Shown: positions 49,731 through 61,163 of the stretch, one piece after another
Numbering within the stretch: position 1 is the first letter of the stretch
Layout of the letters: each line of letters starts with the position of its first letter
Assembly: GCF_001761485.1 (NCBI RefSeq)
Contig: NC_090772.1
Coordinates: forward strand, 434,001 to 498,000
DNA: 64,000 nucleotides
DNA from: Yarrowia lipolytica
Lineage: Eukaryota > Ascomycota > Dipodascomycetes > Dipodascales
Direction of reading: 5' to 3'
Made by a program: the position numbers and the translations under genes
Notes under the pieces: generated by a model
Databases searched by the model: none
Seen by the model: only the letters and a program-made list of their open reading frames with translations
What the model was told of the DNA's origin: nothing

Positions 49731-51371
49731 TCACTCAATTCGCTCCCGAATCTTGGGACCAAACATCGAGATCAGCTGCAAGATGGCAGTGAGGATGAAT
49801 GTTCGTCCTGCATCGGCAACAAAGGTGAGATTGGAAATACCCAAATCAATGAACCCCTCGGTGTACAGCAGTCGCCTCAGCAGCAAAGAGGTAATCTCGC
49901 ACACATAGACTCCACAGTCACTGCCATTGCTCTGCTGAGGAGTAGGAGCAACGAGAAAGTTGAGCTTCTGGCCGAGAACAACACCCAGTTTATCAGCAAC
50001 GTTCCGCGCGGCTGCAATGTTGCATTCGCCCACAGTGTCGTAGTAAATGGCCTTTCCGTCCTCCACAGAAACCACCAATAGCGACCAATGGTTACCAGAG
50101 ACAATCTCCACATTGTTGTTGTCGTTGATGGGCAAGAATATGAAGGATGCATGCTTGAAATCGGGCAGAAATTCGGCCACCTCTTTGGGGTCTCCCTGGC
50201 CCAGCAGAAATGCCATAGACGGACGTAACAAGAAGATCTGGGACTGGAAGCCGGCCCGCATAATCTCCAGACGCTCCAGGTACTCGTAGACAAACGAAAT
50301 GTTGTTGTCGTTGAGCCAGTATCCAGGCTGTAAGTTGTCAATGTCCTCCTTGTAGACCGTCACATCATAGAACTCCAGAACCACGTCTCCAGGCTTGTTA
50401 TAGAGCTGTTTCTGCAGCGTGTGATGCAATTTGAGTGAGTCCTCGTGTCGGAACTGCAGATGTTCAAGTCGGTGGTGCTCCTGCTTCTCCACGTCCACGG
50501 GAAGAAAGATGTCTTCGAATCCACATGTGACTTTGCCGGGATTCTGCACATGGAAAGACCGGTTGAAGTCGGTCATATCGGGCACCGGCTGGTCGGGCGA
50601 ATCGGGCCGCATCAGAGGCGACTTGACGGTGGTTTTGGCACCAGCAGAACCGGGGCTAGGGATTTGGCCAGGGCTAGGGTACTGCTGATGTTGGCCAGGG
50701 ATTTGAATGGGACGGCCACCATTAGGGTAGCCTGGATTGGGGTGCACCAGGTTAGGATGGACCATGTTAGGGCTTCCCATCTTAGGGCTGCTCTTAGGGC
50801 TTCCTCGGCGATGTCCCATGTTAGGGCTCCCTCGATTGGGGCTACCGGGGTTTGGGTACGAGGGGCTCTGGCTGTGTCCTGCGCCAAAGGAGGTACTTAC
50901 GGTGGAGTAACTCGCATTAGACACGGCCGAGTCGTCGGTGGCAGGGCGTGAGGGTTTGGGAGGACCTCGATCGGGCAGGTCTGGACGGTTCATGTCGAGG
51001 GAAGCTCTGTTGTTGGGGTTCGGGTTGGTGTGGGGGACCGGCGGCGGGCTGGGTGTTGCGGTTTGGCTTCCGGGTCGTCTCTCTCCTGCTCCTCTTGTCT
51101 TGGGTTTCTCAGCCTGGCGAAGATACTCTCCAGACGCTCGTTTTTCCGACGATCTGAACGGACTCAAATGCCGCAGGCGCCGTCGTTCGTTGCTGTCCTC
51201 GTCCATTGACTTGCGCGAATACCGGTGGTCTTTTGGTGGAGGGGCAGGTGCCACCTGAGACACGTCCTCCAGAGATATACCTGGCAGACGGCCATCGGAC
51301 GGTGGGTTTCGATCGTGGCGTTTGGATCGGTGTAGCGGGTTGATTTTTCGAGAGAACTTTGCAATGATCAT
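49731..51371 (-). CDS. C48 cysteine protease, NEDD8-protease type
   Basis: 546 residues from the ATG at 51371. The C-terminal 240 residues form a ULP/SENP-type domain: GYWLNDNNISFVYEYLERL, then the catalytic triad His in GNHWSLLVV (about 428), Asp in YYDTV (about 445) and Cys in NGSDCGVYVCEI (about 486), with the oxyanion Gln just before it. WLNDN...EYL and the overall arrangement resemble SENP8/Den1/Nep1, which cleave NEDD8 (Rub1), more than SUMO proteases; this is by eye. The first 300 residues are Pro/Ser/Asn-rich with NPGYPNGG-like repeats. The frame extends 34 codons upstream to a TTG, so an upstream exon is possible. Confidence 0.85.
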   Translation of the reverse strand: MIIAKFSRKINPLHRSKRHDRNPPSDGRLPGISLEDVSQVAPAPPPKDHRYSRKSMDEDSNERRRLRHLSPFRSSEKRASGEYLRQAEKPKTRGAGERRPGSQTATPSPPPVPHTNPNPNNRASLDMNRPDLPDRGPPKPSRPATDDSAVSNASYSTVSTSFGAGHSQSPSYPNPGSPNRGSPNMGHRRGSPKSSPKMGSPNMVHPNLVHPNPGYPNGGRPIQIPGQHQQYPSPGQIPSPGSAGAKTTVKSPLMRPDSPDQPVPDMTDFNRSFHVQNPGKVTCGFEDIFLPVDVEKQEHHRLEHLQFRHEDSLKLHHTLQKQLYNKPGDVVLEFYDVTVYKEDIDNLQPGYWLNDNNISFVYEYLERLEIMRAGFQSQIFLLRPSMAFLLGQGDPKEVAEFLPDFKHASFIFLPINDNNNVEIVSGNHWSLLVVSVEDGKAIYYDTVGECNIAAARNVADKLGVVLGQKLNFLVAPTPQQSNGSDCGVYVCEITSLLLRRLLYTEGFIDLGISNLTFVADAGRTFILTAILQLISMFGPKIRERIE

Positions 51372-53123
51372 GTTGTAGGATGATGCAAATGTCTTTTTGT
51401 CACTTGGTGAGACGAAGTCGTCGTCTGAGTCTGATTGTTTTGACAGGGGTCTGACGGGGGGTAGACCGTGCAACGGCGATTACAAGCTGTGTAGAGGGGT
51501 TGGTCACGTGCTTTGTGGTTGTATTTGCGTCTGTTTCTGGGTCTGTGTCACCAGTGCTGCAATTTGTCGTTTGTTTTGTCCACCTCTTCACTGCCAATGA
51601 CTTGTGTGAGCGGTAATGTTGTGTGTTCTGGCAACGCGCCAACTTTCAGTCTCAGCAAGCCTTTATCACCACTGTTATGATGTTATTATTGTTTAGTGTT
51701 ACTACACCCAAGGTTTCGGATCGGACTTGAGCGGCAGAACCAGATGCACACAAGTGAACGTGGGTTAGTGCGCGGAAGATTTCGCCACCGGTAATCGTGT
51801 GACAGATGCTGTCTGAACTGATTCTACCAAAGAATTAGCGACAGCTGTTGCAGTAGCACCAATTCCAGCACACGCCATCGGTCCTTCCACACACCCTCAT
51901 GTGCCTGTCATGTGCATTCGGTGCAGCAAGCTGCGCACTGTCATGTACACTGGTGAACAGCCACTCTCACGTTACATGTTGAACATGGACCGCAGACAGA
52001 GTTGCTCACCTCGCCTCGCCAAAGGTGTTCTAACCCCTCAGGTTTGGCTTCAGGCAGTGAGTGAACTTTGCTGTTATCACGAGGCTGAATCAACACACAA
52101 GCGGTGAGTTGCCGAAGGTCACGGACGAACTCGACCATATTGGCCATAAAAAAATCTACCAACTACGGAACGTGAATAATATCGGTTGCGGTTACCGATA
52201 CACAACTTATTCGACTATGCCCTCGACATCTACATGTTACAGCGACTGTTAGACCATGATACCTAACACACCCCACATCCAACTCTGTCCAAGGTGAGTC
52301 ACTGTGTGTGACACTTGCATCGGACGCTCCTCAGTCTCCAGTGTCTTTCATGCCACACATTTCCCGGCACTACAGAGTTCCCTGGCTAAGTGTCCGTGGT
52401 TCCTTCTTTCCGCTTCTCATTCGCCACTGTTGTTCCATCCCATGACCACCAAACTCTGCACTCACCGTTAAGGTGTTTCTAGAATGTTTATACGAGTTTG
52501 TCCAGGGTGGTGCTACTCGATGGCAGTACCTACGTAACCATGCAGTAGCAGCCTGTGCTAATGGTGACTATGACGTCGTTGTCTGGAGGAATTCCAGTCT
52601 AACACTCCTCCAAGGATCCATACAACGTGAACACCCAGTCCCTCCGGTCGAGCACATTCTAGACTCAGGTATTTGCTACGGAACTAAACCACGGCTTGGC
52701 TTCGAACAGATGTTACCTTTCTGGGTCTGGTAGTGTGACGAGTACCGACATCGCTACCTTATCAGCTTTCTGTGAACTGTGCTGTTGCGTCTTCTGGTGC
52801 CGGATCGGATGGTATGCAACTACTTGTAGTTAATCCGAAAAAATCACAACGCCACTGGAAGACCAAATCTGCACTAAAATCGACGTTGAAATGCCACTAG
52901 TAGCATAATATCATCCTGCCCTCGTCCACATCATCTGCTCATCGCAGTAAAAAGAACTTTGAGCCTTCTTTGGAACCTTTTGGACCGTTCTCACAGCCCT
53001 CTATATATTTTTTACCTTTCATCTCCACACATTATATCGGAGACTCGGAGATAGGCTGCATTTAACCGTTGAGAGGTAACCCTACCAGCACAACATCACC
53101 ATAGACACACAAATCCACGCGCC
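51372..53123. other. intergenic 1.7 kb with splice-like words
   Basis: No gene assigned. GTGAGT occurs at 52059, 52104 and 52294, and CTAACCCCTCAG at about 52030-52041. No coding pair joins them sensibly. A frame at 52473-52733 was not recognised. Confidence 0.35.
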
Positions 53124-53318
53124 ATGGGCCTGAAAGCGCGATTTCCTGCAATAACCGTCCTTTCCCGGCTCCGACATCGAGTCGCAGACCTCACAGAAAC
53201 TGCGCCCCAATGGAACTTCTTCCAGCTCATTCTGCTCGTCCAGCTGCTCATTTTCCTGGATCTCGGAGTGCTCTTCAAGACCATTTCTGAGCCACAGGTG
53301 AGACTGCTTTTGAGGTGA
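53124..53318 (+). CDS. possible small single-pass membrane protein
   Basis: A 64-residue ORF with a promoter-like setting: TATATAT near 53002, a C/A-rich leader and ATG in CGCGCCATGG. The peptide has an Arg-rich N-terminal half and one strong membrane segment (NFFQLILLVQLLIFLDLGVL). The Gln codon at the end of the segment is followed by GTGAGACTG, a donor-like sequence, so this could also be a first exon. I do not recognise it. Small size keeps the confidence low. Confidence 0.35.
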   Translation: MGLKARFPAITVLSRLRHRVADLTETAPQWNFFQLILLVQLLIFLDLGVLFKTISEPQVRLLLR

Positions 53319-54282
53319 AAGGAAATGAGTGAGAGACAAAGACGGCATGATAGAAACTACCTGGTGTTTGGCCCACATTTCAGCCGTTCTAACGGCTTCT
53401 TAACCACTGATCTGACATGCATTGCCTGGACTTGGAAGGAAGAGAGGGACACATCTACAGTCCCATGTATATACTGTATTAATGATATTTATTTGATTCA
53501 ATGAGGACCAAGACGCTTCCACGGTTGGGTATATGAACTATAGGAATCCCAATTTTACGTCTTCTTCTCGGGAAAAGACTCGGGACCAAGTCTACACGAT
53601 GACTCCTATCACATTGTAGCTAGACGTCGGACCCTTTATGGAAACTTACTCTACTTGAGTTGTAGGGAAACAAGGCCCGGTTACTTCAGTACACGTACGA
53701 GTAGAGAATGTTGACAAAAATCTCCCACTTGTAACTACAAGTACAGTTACCAATCTTGTTTTTGGAGAGTCATCGGTACTGAAGGATCCATGCGCTGAAA
53801 AACAGCTTCGGCTGCAATTGTTGGTGTAAAAGCACTTCATAAATTACATGTTCAGTCTGAACTCTTAATCTTCTTCTTGCTGTTCACATTGAGCTGTTTG
53901 CGCCTCCATATCATGAGAAAACTAGAGTATCAATAGCCATACTGAGAGGGACACTGAGTGTACTAGAGCCAATACAAGGATGGTCAATCGAGTCGTGTAA
54001 TGTGATATTGTTCATATAATTACTGCCGCCTGTCTCTCGCATGCCCAACATGCTAACCACCTACGCGTGGAACAGCCAGATCTGAAAAAATTCCATTTCT
54101 GCCAATTCAGCAAGTGGTAATCGAACCGACATCTCTTCGCCTCTTCGCCTCTTACTCCACTCTGCATGGAGCGTTTTGTCGTTGATTTTAAACTTTCAGT
54201 TTTTGTCACCCCAATCTCTAATCTATCGTGATCTCTCTCCTTCCAAATCACACTACAAGTACTTGTACTACAACACACCATC
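53319..54282. other. intergenic, GLN4 promoter
   Basis: No gene. TACTACAAGTACTTGTAC-like words sit in the GLN4 leader (about 54252-54268). Pyrimidine-rich from 54120. Confidence 0.5.
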
Positions 54283-56664
54283 ATGTCCGACGTTGCCGAG
54301 CTCAGCACCAAGCTGGAACATCTCGGTTTTGCCGAGCCCAAGATCAAGGAGGTGTTGAAAAACAAAAAGGTCGCCGCCTCCTTCAACGACATTCTCAACG
54401 TAGTGAACGTGGGCAAGGACGAGAAGCGAGCTGCTCTACTCCACAACCTCGCCTCGTCCTCCAAGGACGCCAAGGATGAAGCCGTGATCAAGAAGCGAAA
54501 TGAGGTCGCCTCTGCCATTGCCGACGGCCGAATCAAGACCAACGTGCAGCTGGACGCCGCCTGGAAGTGGGCCCAGGACCTACACAGCTCCGAGAGCCTC
54601 GATCAGGCTGCTGGCGTGGGCATTGAGGTCACCCGGGACGACGTTTATCGTGAGATTGCCGCCTACATTGCCGCAAACAAGGCTCAGCTCGAGGAGGAGC
54701 GATACAAGGCCCTGCCTGGTGTCATGGTGGCTGCCAAGAAGATCCCTGCTCTCAAGTGGGCCAACCCTGCCGACTTTAAGCCCGTGATCGACGAGCAGCT
54801 CAAGGAGCTTCTGGGACCCAAGGATGAGCGAGATCTCGTCAAGAAGAAGGCGCCCAAGGCCAAGCCTGCTGCCAAGGATGCTGCCAAGAAGGAGGAGCCT
54901 GAGAAGGTGTCTGCCACCGCCATGTTCACCACCGGTTTCCTGGGCAACCTGCACAAGACTGGAGAGAACCCTCAGGCCAACATGGAGCGAATGGTTGAGC
55001 ATCTCAAGGCCACCAAGGGCCAGGTTTTCACCCGGTTCCCTCCCGAACCTAACGGATACCTGCACATTGGCCACTCCAAGGCCATCACCGTTAACTTTGG
55101 CTATGCCCAGTTCAACAAGGGTAAGTGCTACCTGCGATTTGACGACACGAACCCTGAGGCCGAGGAGGAGCGATTCTTCACTTCCATTCGAGAGACCATT
55201 GAGTGGCTGGGCTTCGAGCCCTACAAGGTCACCTACTCGTCGGACTACTTCCAGGAGCTGTACGACCTAGCTGAGAAGCTGATCGAGTGTGGAGGTGCGT
55301 TTGTGTGTCACCAGACCGCCGAGGAGATGAAGGCTTCCCGAGGAGTGTCTGAGGGATCTCGAGGAGGCGAGCGAGTGCCTTCTCCCTGGAGAAACAGAAC
55401 CGTGGAGGAGAACCTGGTGGAGTTCCGAAAGATGCGAGACGGCCACTACAAGCCCGGAGAGGCAGTTTTGCGAATGAAGCAAGATCTCAACAACCCCAAC
55501 CCCCAAATGTGGGATCTGGTTGCCTACCGAGTACTCAACGCTCCCCATCACCGAACTGCCGACAAGTGGAAGATTTACCCTACCTACGACTTCACCCACT
55601 GTCTGGTTGATTCGCTGGAGAATATTTCGCATTCGCTTTGTACCACCGAGTTCTACCTCTCCCGTGAGTCATACGAGTGGCTGTGTGACGCTGTGGACGT
55701 CTACCGACCAGCCCAGCGAGAGTATGGCCGACTTAACATCACTGGAACCGTTCTTTCCAAGCGAAAGATTGCCAAGCTCGTTTCTGAGGGTCATGTTCGA
55801 GGCTGGGATGATCCCCGTCTCTTCACTCTGGTCGCTATTCGACGGCGAGGTATTCCTCCTGGAGCCATTCTCAACTTTGTCTCCACTCTCGGTGTCACCA
55901 CTGCCGAGTCCAACATTCAGCATTCTCGATTTGAGAACAATGTGCGGAAGTACCTTGAGGACACTACTCCTCGTCTCATGATGGTGCTGGACCCCGTCAA
56001 GGTGACCATTGAGAACCTGCCTGAGGACCACTTTGAAGAGTTTGACATGCCCTTTGGCAAGAATGACGAGCGGTCGCGAAAGGTGCCCTTCACCCGAGAG
56101 CTGTACATTGACCGAAGCGACTTTGAGGAGTCTGCTGGCAAGGAGTTCTTCCGACTCACTGCTACTCAGCCCGTGGGTCTGCTCAAGGTGCCCCACAACA
56201 TTTCTCTCAAGGAGGTCAAGAAGGATGCTGCTGGAAACATCACCGAGCTGATTTGCCATCTCGACAACGACATTCCCTTCAAGAAGCCCAAGACATACAT
56301 CCAGTGGGTCCCCGAGTGTGCTGCCAAGAAGTCTCCCGTCAAGATTTCCGAGACCCGAATCTTCAAGCAGCTCTTCAAGTCCGAGAACCCTCAGGGCCAC
56401 CCCGATGGATACCTTGCAGATCTTGCTGAGGAGTCCGAGGTCATCCACAAGCATGCTCTTGTCGAGCCCGGCTTCTACGACGTCAAGGAGAACTCTCCTT
56501 GGGTCACTGGTGAGCATACTGGCAAGGAGAAGAAGGGATCCCCCGAGAGTGTGCGGTTCCAGGCTCTTCGAGTGGGATACTTTTGCATGGATAAGGATTC
56601 TACTGAGAAGGATATTGTTCTGAACCAGATTGTTTCTCTGAAGGAGGATAACCAGAAGAAGTAA
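54283..56664 (+). CDS. GLN4: GLN4, glutaminyl-tRNA synthetase
   Basis: 793 residues. A eukaryotic GlnRS N-terminal domain (residues 1-190, with helical and Lys-rich linker ending KKKAPKAKPAAKDAAKK) precedes the class I catalytic core. The HIGH motif is PEPNGYLHIGHSKAI near 260 and the KMSKS-like motif VLSKRKIAKLV near 490. Conserved stretches include RFDDTNPEAEEERF and YPTYDFTHCLVDSLENISHS. The C-terminal anticodon-binding beta barrels run from about 550 (FTRELYIDRSDFEE, then YFCMDKDSTEK at the end). It charges tRNA-Gln in the cytosol. The ATG at 54283 lies in CACCATCATGTC. A single exon. Confidence 0.97.
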   Translation: MSDVAELSTKLEHLGFAEPKIKEVLKNKKVAASFNDILNVVNVGKDEKRAALLHNLASSSKDAKDEAVIKKRNEVASAIADGRIKTNVQLDAAWKWAQDLHSSESLDQAAGVGIEVTRDDVYREIAAYIAANKAQLEEERYKALPGVMVAAKKIPALKWANPADFKPVIDEQLKELLGPKDERDLVKKKAPKAKPAAKDAAKKEEPEKVSATAMFTTGFLGNLHKTGENPQANMERMVEHLKATKGQVFTRFPPEPNGYLHIGHSKAITVNFGYAQFNKGKCYLRFDDTNPEAEEERFFTSIRETIEWLGFEPYKVTYSSDYFQELYDLAEKLIECGGAFVCHQTAEEMKASRGVSEGSRGGERVPSPWRNRTVEENLVEFRKMRDGHYKPGEAVLRMKQDLNNPNPQMWDLVAYRVLNAPHHRTADKWKIYPTYDFTHCLVDSLENISHSLCTTEFYLSRESYEWLCDAVDVYRPAQREYGRLNITGTVLSKRKIAKLVSEGHVRGWDDPRLFTLVAIRRRGIPPGAILNFVSTLGVTTAESNIQHSRFENNVRKYLEDTTPRLMMVLDPVKVTIENLPEDHFEEFDMPFGKNDERSRKVPFTRELYIDRSDFEESAGKEFFRLTATQPVGLLKVPHNISLKEVKKDAAGNITELICHLDNDIPFKKPKTYIQWVPECAAKKSPVKISETRIFKQLFKSENPQGHPDGYLADLAEESEVIHKHALVEPGFYDVKENSPWVTGEHTGKEKKGSPESVRFQALRVGYFCMDKDSTEKDIVLNQIVSLKEDNQKK

Positions 56665-58236
56665 TGCCGAGCGCAACCAGTCGTAATGGTCACCATAAGC
56701 TTAGCAAGTCGTATGGTTCAAGTGCCTGTCGTCTAAAGCAAGTCGGCCAGCTCCATCATTTATATATAGTTATGAGAAGTAATTTGATCATAATGTTATA
56801 CGTTTTTGCACTGTAGCTCATGAGACATCGCAGCAATATGGTACCACTACAAATGTACAGTGCTGTATACTGGTTCGAAGCAAATATTGTTTGCAAAATT
56901 ATAGGCACAGATTATATTACGTCATATGGTGTGTATGCTACTCTACCACCTAACTGAAGTCACGGGTATAGTTACCTTGTATTTCATGATAGCTGAGATT
57001 TTTTCCGAGTTTCGTCGAATTTTTCAAGAATTGACGCCAACAAAAAGTTCACTAGAAATGTAGCCTTGGCAAACTACTGCAACAGTGAATTCGGACACGC
57101 AGGACGTTGATATCGCGTGGGAATATGAGGATGAGTACAACTGCGATCAGAAAATACATTTCTTAGTTTTTGCACTGGATTTATGAAGTAATTGTGCTAC
57201 AAATACAAGCAGTGTACCACTCAGAGAGGTTCGGTGACTAGAGGTGTGAGCAACATGCAAACCCAGGCAGCACAGTTTTTTCCGGCTATTCTAGGCTGCT
57301 CAGAGAAACATTTACTGTTTAGAGCAGCAAGGAATACGATTTGGGCTCTTCGTGTTCATTATTTGAGTCAGGTGTTTTTCGTTTTCGTCTCAGTCGTTTC
57401 CGTTGTCACCCCTGGACATTCAACTTTCAGCATTCTTCTCGAAGAAGATAATTGAGGAAACGAAGGCCTTAACCGACACGAATCTAGTGAAGAACACTCA
57501 AAAGGTATTGTAGTCATCAGAAGATGCTGTTTTTTAGCCACCTGAATTTCTAGCTGGTTAGATCACTCATCATCTCAGGCCTGGAATCAGGTTTTTGGAG
57601 CTCTACAGGCAGCATTGGACAAGTACTTGTAACTTCCAATGGATTCACAAACTACAGTATTGTACATCTGCTCGTCCAGGTCTAGATAGATGTTTGCAAT
57701 ACTGTCGCACATCGTTCGACACACGAGACACCCTAAATTCAGAACACTGGAACTCTCATTAATAAACCTGTATGTGTCCCTAGACACTAACTGTCGTGAT
57801 TTGACACTAATAATCCCTCTCCATTACCACGTCATGGCTGGCTCCAGAGGACCCATGTTCTCCTTCCAGCCATCACGGCTCTACAAACCTTGATAATAGA
57901 TAACGCAAAGTCTATCTTTTAAACCAGGAGTCTGGCGAGGCAGCAACCATGATACAGGAACACGACAGGCCACAATGAGACAATCTGAACAATAAAAGAT
58001 CAATTCTATAGCTCAAAAAGATGGCAAAAGTATGTGCACATATAACTAAGCTCTTGGTTGCTCTCAAACTATCCCCCCCCTTGTGTTCTACATAGGCCTT
58101 ACATATGTAATATGTGTATTGCGGCGTGCATATGTACTGGATACTTGTAGCTACAATTACGGTACTGGACGTAAAAATACCATCCATTAGTCTATAAATA
58201 AAAGTTGCTGTTAGTAATGAGAGCCCTCCGGTTGGA
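56665..58236. other. intergenic 1.6 kb, convergent GLN4 / MOH1
   Basis: No gene recognised. Short ORFs only, on both strands. Confidence 0.5.
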
Positions 58237-59142
58237 CTACAACCTCTCCCTTGAAAAGGTCCAAACCGACTGAACGCCCCTGGTGCTCTCCTTTACACTG
58301 CTGTCGCGCATAAAGCCGTCGCGCTTGGAAAGACATATCTTTTCCACCTCGAGAATATACATGCCTTCCTTGTACTTTTCAGCCTCCTCCAGGCTCTTGA
58401 CGTAGGTCCAGCCGACATCGGAGCCACACTGGGCACAAGTGATGTCCTGCACCAGGTACTGCCCCGTGATCATGTTTTTGAGCACGGGCTCGGCCTTTTT
58501 CACATTCACCACCTGGTCAAACAGAAAGGCGTCTCCAAACTTGCCCTTGAATGACTGTGTTAGTATCCATGGTAACGGGTCCGTCCTGGTCCGTCCTGGT
58601 CCGTCCATCTAGCTGGTCCAAGGTTAGAGTTGGCGCGAGCTTATTTCCATGGCCTAAATGGGGCCAACTGCTACACAGCGTGAGACACCACGTGACTGGG
58701 GGAAGGTGCTAGTCTAGAGAAAAGCGAAACTGTGCAATTGCCCGCTTCTTGACGCGCCGTCATCTGATCGGATTGATCGGATTGAGCGACCCAATCCCCT
58801 TCTCTAGCTACTGCGCCCTTGCCGCCGGTCACCAGGTCCACTCCCAACCTAATTTCCGATTGTGCACGATTGTGTTGGGCAGCAGGACGTACAGGAGGTG
58901 GTGGTGGGAGGTGCCAGCTCCAGCACACCCCGTATGGCACTGCATCCAAAAAAAAAAAGCACACCCCCACCACACCAAACACACCCAACACACTACACCT
59001 GGAGACCCCTGCGTGGGTTGCCATTTGCCACCCCTCTACTCACCTTGCTCTTGAGATCGTCGTTGCGACTGAGATGTGACTTGCACGAAATGCAGCAGTA
59101 AATGCATGGCTCATCGAAGTAATGTGAGCAGACGAACCCCAT
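58237..59142 (-). CDS. MOH1: MOH1, Yippee-type zinc-binding protein (two exons)
   Basis: Two exons: 59142-59044 (33 codons) and 58554-58237. The intron at 59043-58555 starts GTGAGT and ends TACTAACACAG, the genome's typical signals. Spliced, the protein is 138 residues, the same as budding yeast Moh1. Exon 1 gives CCISCKSHLS with the first zinc pair; exon 2 begins SFKGKFGDAFLFDQVVNV and holds ITCAQCGSDVGWTYV, the second Cys pair. The Yippee/Mis18 fold binds one zinc. Moh1 is linked to survival in stationary phase and to the GID ligase; SNF4 and GID7 are also in this window. Confidence in the splicing is high. Confidence 0.93.
58578..58606 (-). repeat. 10-bp tandem repeat in the MOH1 intron
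   Basis: Three perfect copies of GGTCCGTCCT (the last one base short) sit just upstream of the branch point on the intron strand. Confidence 0.85.
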
Positions 59143-60699
59143 GTGGACCGACGTGGTACTTGTAGCTGATTGCAGAAATTGTGGGTTGTGGTTGTGGTTT
59201 TTGCGGCGACGGCGGCTGCAATTTGTCGCTTTGAGTGGTGGTGGTGATAATGTGTTGTCAAAGAACCGCCTGGCAACCGCTTATAAGGGTAGAGAGGGTG
59301 GTTGCGCTTACCATGTGGTAGGTGGAGGGTATACCTAATATATAATAAAAGTGAGGGCTTGGTCACAAAGTTGGCTTGTGCAATGCCAGACCACTGTCCG
59401 AAGTCCGCCACCGAACCTTATGGATGTGACATTGGGCTAAAGGGGGTGTCAGGGAGTCCAGTTGGGCGGCGGCCGTCTCTGTGGGGCCACACGGAGTCAC
59501 TCGCGGTCTTTTTGTGACCCCTTTCACCACTTAATCCCACTCACAACAGCTGCTCACAACATTTACTTTCCTGTCTTACCCCAGCTAACTGCAGGTGTCG
59601 CAAGGTTCGGCGCCTAGTCTGGTGACTGCAGACAATGGCTCTCTGCCTCCGGTTTTTTGGACCAAATCGCTAGTGTCTGCCGTACCGGGGAGACTGCAAG
59701 AGGGGTGGAAGAGGGAGGTAAGTACATTCACTTTTGGGAAGGTGCAAATCGAACGGCATCGACACCCCCTCTCAATACTCGGATTTGAATTGAGACTAGA
59801 GAGCTTACAGTTAGGACTCAGGAGGATACTTCAGGAGAATCCAGAAATGCACTACAAAGTAGGGGGGTGGGGGACAGCCTCGAATTAACGTCCCAATATC
59901 TTGGTGGAACTATTTCTGGATACAACAAGTGCTTGTGGTACTGTACGAGTACTCGTGCCCCTGCGGCTACAGTGTCTATTGTGCTGTACTTCCAGTGAAT
60001 GGCCCGTCTGGGTTTGCCAGTGACGTCCTATCAGCGAGATTGCATTTGAGGGCATATCCTGGAAATCCATCACTTGAGATAGACAGAAGAGACATTTCTA
60101 TAACAATAGCAGAGGGATATCTAGTATCCTGGTTTGGAGTATACTTCCATTATCCCTTTTACGGTAGCTGGACGTTCCGCTCTCATAGCACAGTAGCTGT
60201 TATACATACTGGTTCCTTCTCTCTTATGCACTATGCCATGTAGAAACTCCAACTGTCCAGGAATAGCGGCGGAGTATATACTGGTGCGATTACAAGCCTC
60301 TAATTATAAGCCCGTAGATACCCTCACACCAATATACGCCCTGGTAGACCAAAATCCATGCGTCGATCCTTCCCATTATGGTTGTCTTATCGGTATCGGG
60401 CTCTTTGAGGGCCGCCGAACTAAAACTGAAAATAGCTTGTGGAGAGATGATGGAGTGGATATCCAGGTAAGAAGAAAGGAAATACTTTAGGTAAAGGAGC
60501 CAACTGTGGGATACTTCCATTTCCCAGCTGACGTACCAGCAGATCAGTTCGAATTATTGATCTAGAACGGTACAGTATGTACAGTAACTACATCTTATCC
60601 TCAGCGCTCTACAAGAAGCACCGTTTGATACCTTTTTATTAAGAAAATCTTGTCACAATAGTTGCACACTTGTGAGATATATTACATGATCTACTTATT
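59143..60699. other. intergenic 1.5 kb
   Basis: The MOH1 promoter is on the left. On the plus strand, CTAACTGCAG at 59585-59594 and GTAAGT at 59717 flank an open segment (59595-59716) that could be an exon. No flanking exons were found. Reading frames at 59929-60243 and 60233-60490 look coding-like in places but match nothing I know. Confidence 0.35.
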
Positions 60700-61163
60700 T
60701 TATCTGAAGATCTCAATAGTGTCGAGATACAACTCCACGAGTTTCCTCTCATTCCAGCCCTTGACTGCACGTCTGGTCGTTTCTGTCCCGTTTAGCGATT
60801 TGGAACTTCCTTGTTTCATCATTACATACCTCCTTGGACCGTTCTCATCCTAAACAGAGGTCATTGATGGAAAAAGCCATTTTGGGCTTGCGTTTGTATA
60901 TTACATTAGTGATATCAGCTGCTGTACCATTTGAAGGAAACTGAAGGTGGAGGGTCATGTCGGATCTCCAGACAGTTTTTGGATAGCATATTCTTTAAGA
61001 AGGGCCAGAAACGAACAACAGTGTGAACCGGAAAATAAATGACATCCTTGCAAGTGATGGTGATACCAGACATTTCGATGTTCTTCCTGATGATTCCAAG
61101 GGCTACACATTGAGAAACAAGTTGGCCCTCGGGTTTCAGTTGTTTCTCGGTCTGGCATTTCAA
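60700..61163 (-). pseudogene. decayed BTB/BACK-domain gene (relic 2)
   Basis: On the minus strand, SGITITCKDVIYFPVHTVVR with FWPFLKNMLSKNCLEIRHDP is a BTB beginning. After frame changes and stops it is followed by SNGTAADITNVIYKRKPKM, a BTB helix. It ends KGWNERKLVELYLDTIEIFR and a stop at 60700-60702. The end matches relic 1 at 30903-31420 (LVEL..DT.E), so both come from one gene family. A possible upstream piece lies at 61333-61482. It is dead as it stands. Confidence 0.65.

Noticed and set aside
52030-52299. Cluster of GTGAGT and CTAAC...CAG words suggesting a spliced gene
   Set aside because: No combination gives a continuous, protein-like reading.
54010-54135. Possible tRNA on the minus strand (GGTTCGATTACC B-box-like word near 54115 and a D-arm-like GGTGGTTAGCA)
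   Set aside because: The two boxes are in the wrong order on that strand and no acceptor stem or anticodon arm closes.
55669-56676. 335-codon frame antisense to GLN4
   Set aside because: Same explanation: shadow of a biased coding sequence.
59595-59716. Exon-like segment flanked by CTAACTGCAG and GTAAGT
   Set aside because: No partner exons with a compatible frame and no recognisable protein; kept only as a note in the intergenic entry.
60610-60640. AAGCACCGTTTG, recalling the 5S rRNA segment AAGCACCGTT
   Set aside because: The neighbouring bases do not match 5S rRNA, and neither the rest of the 5S sequence nor its internal control region is present.
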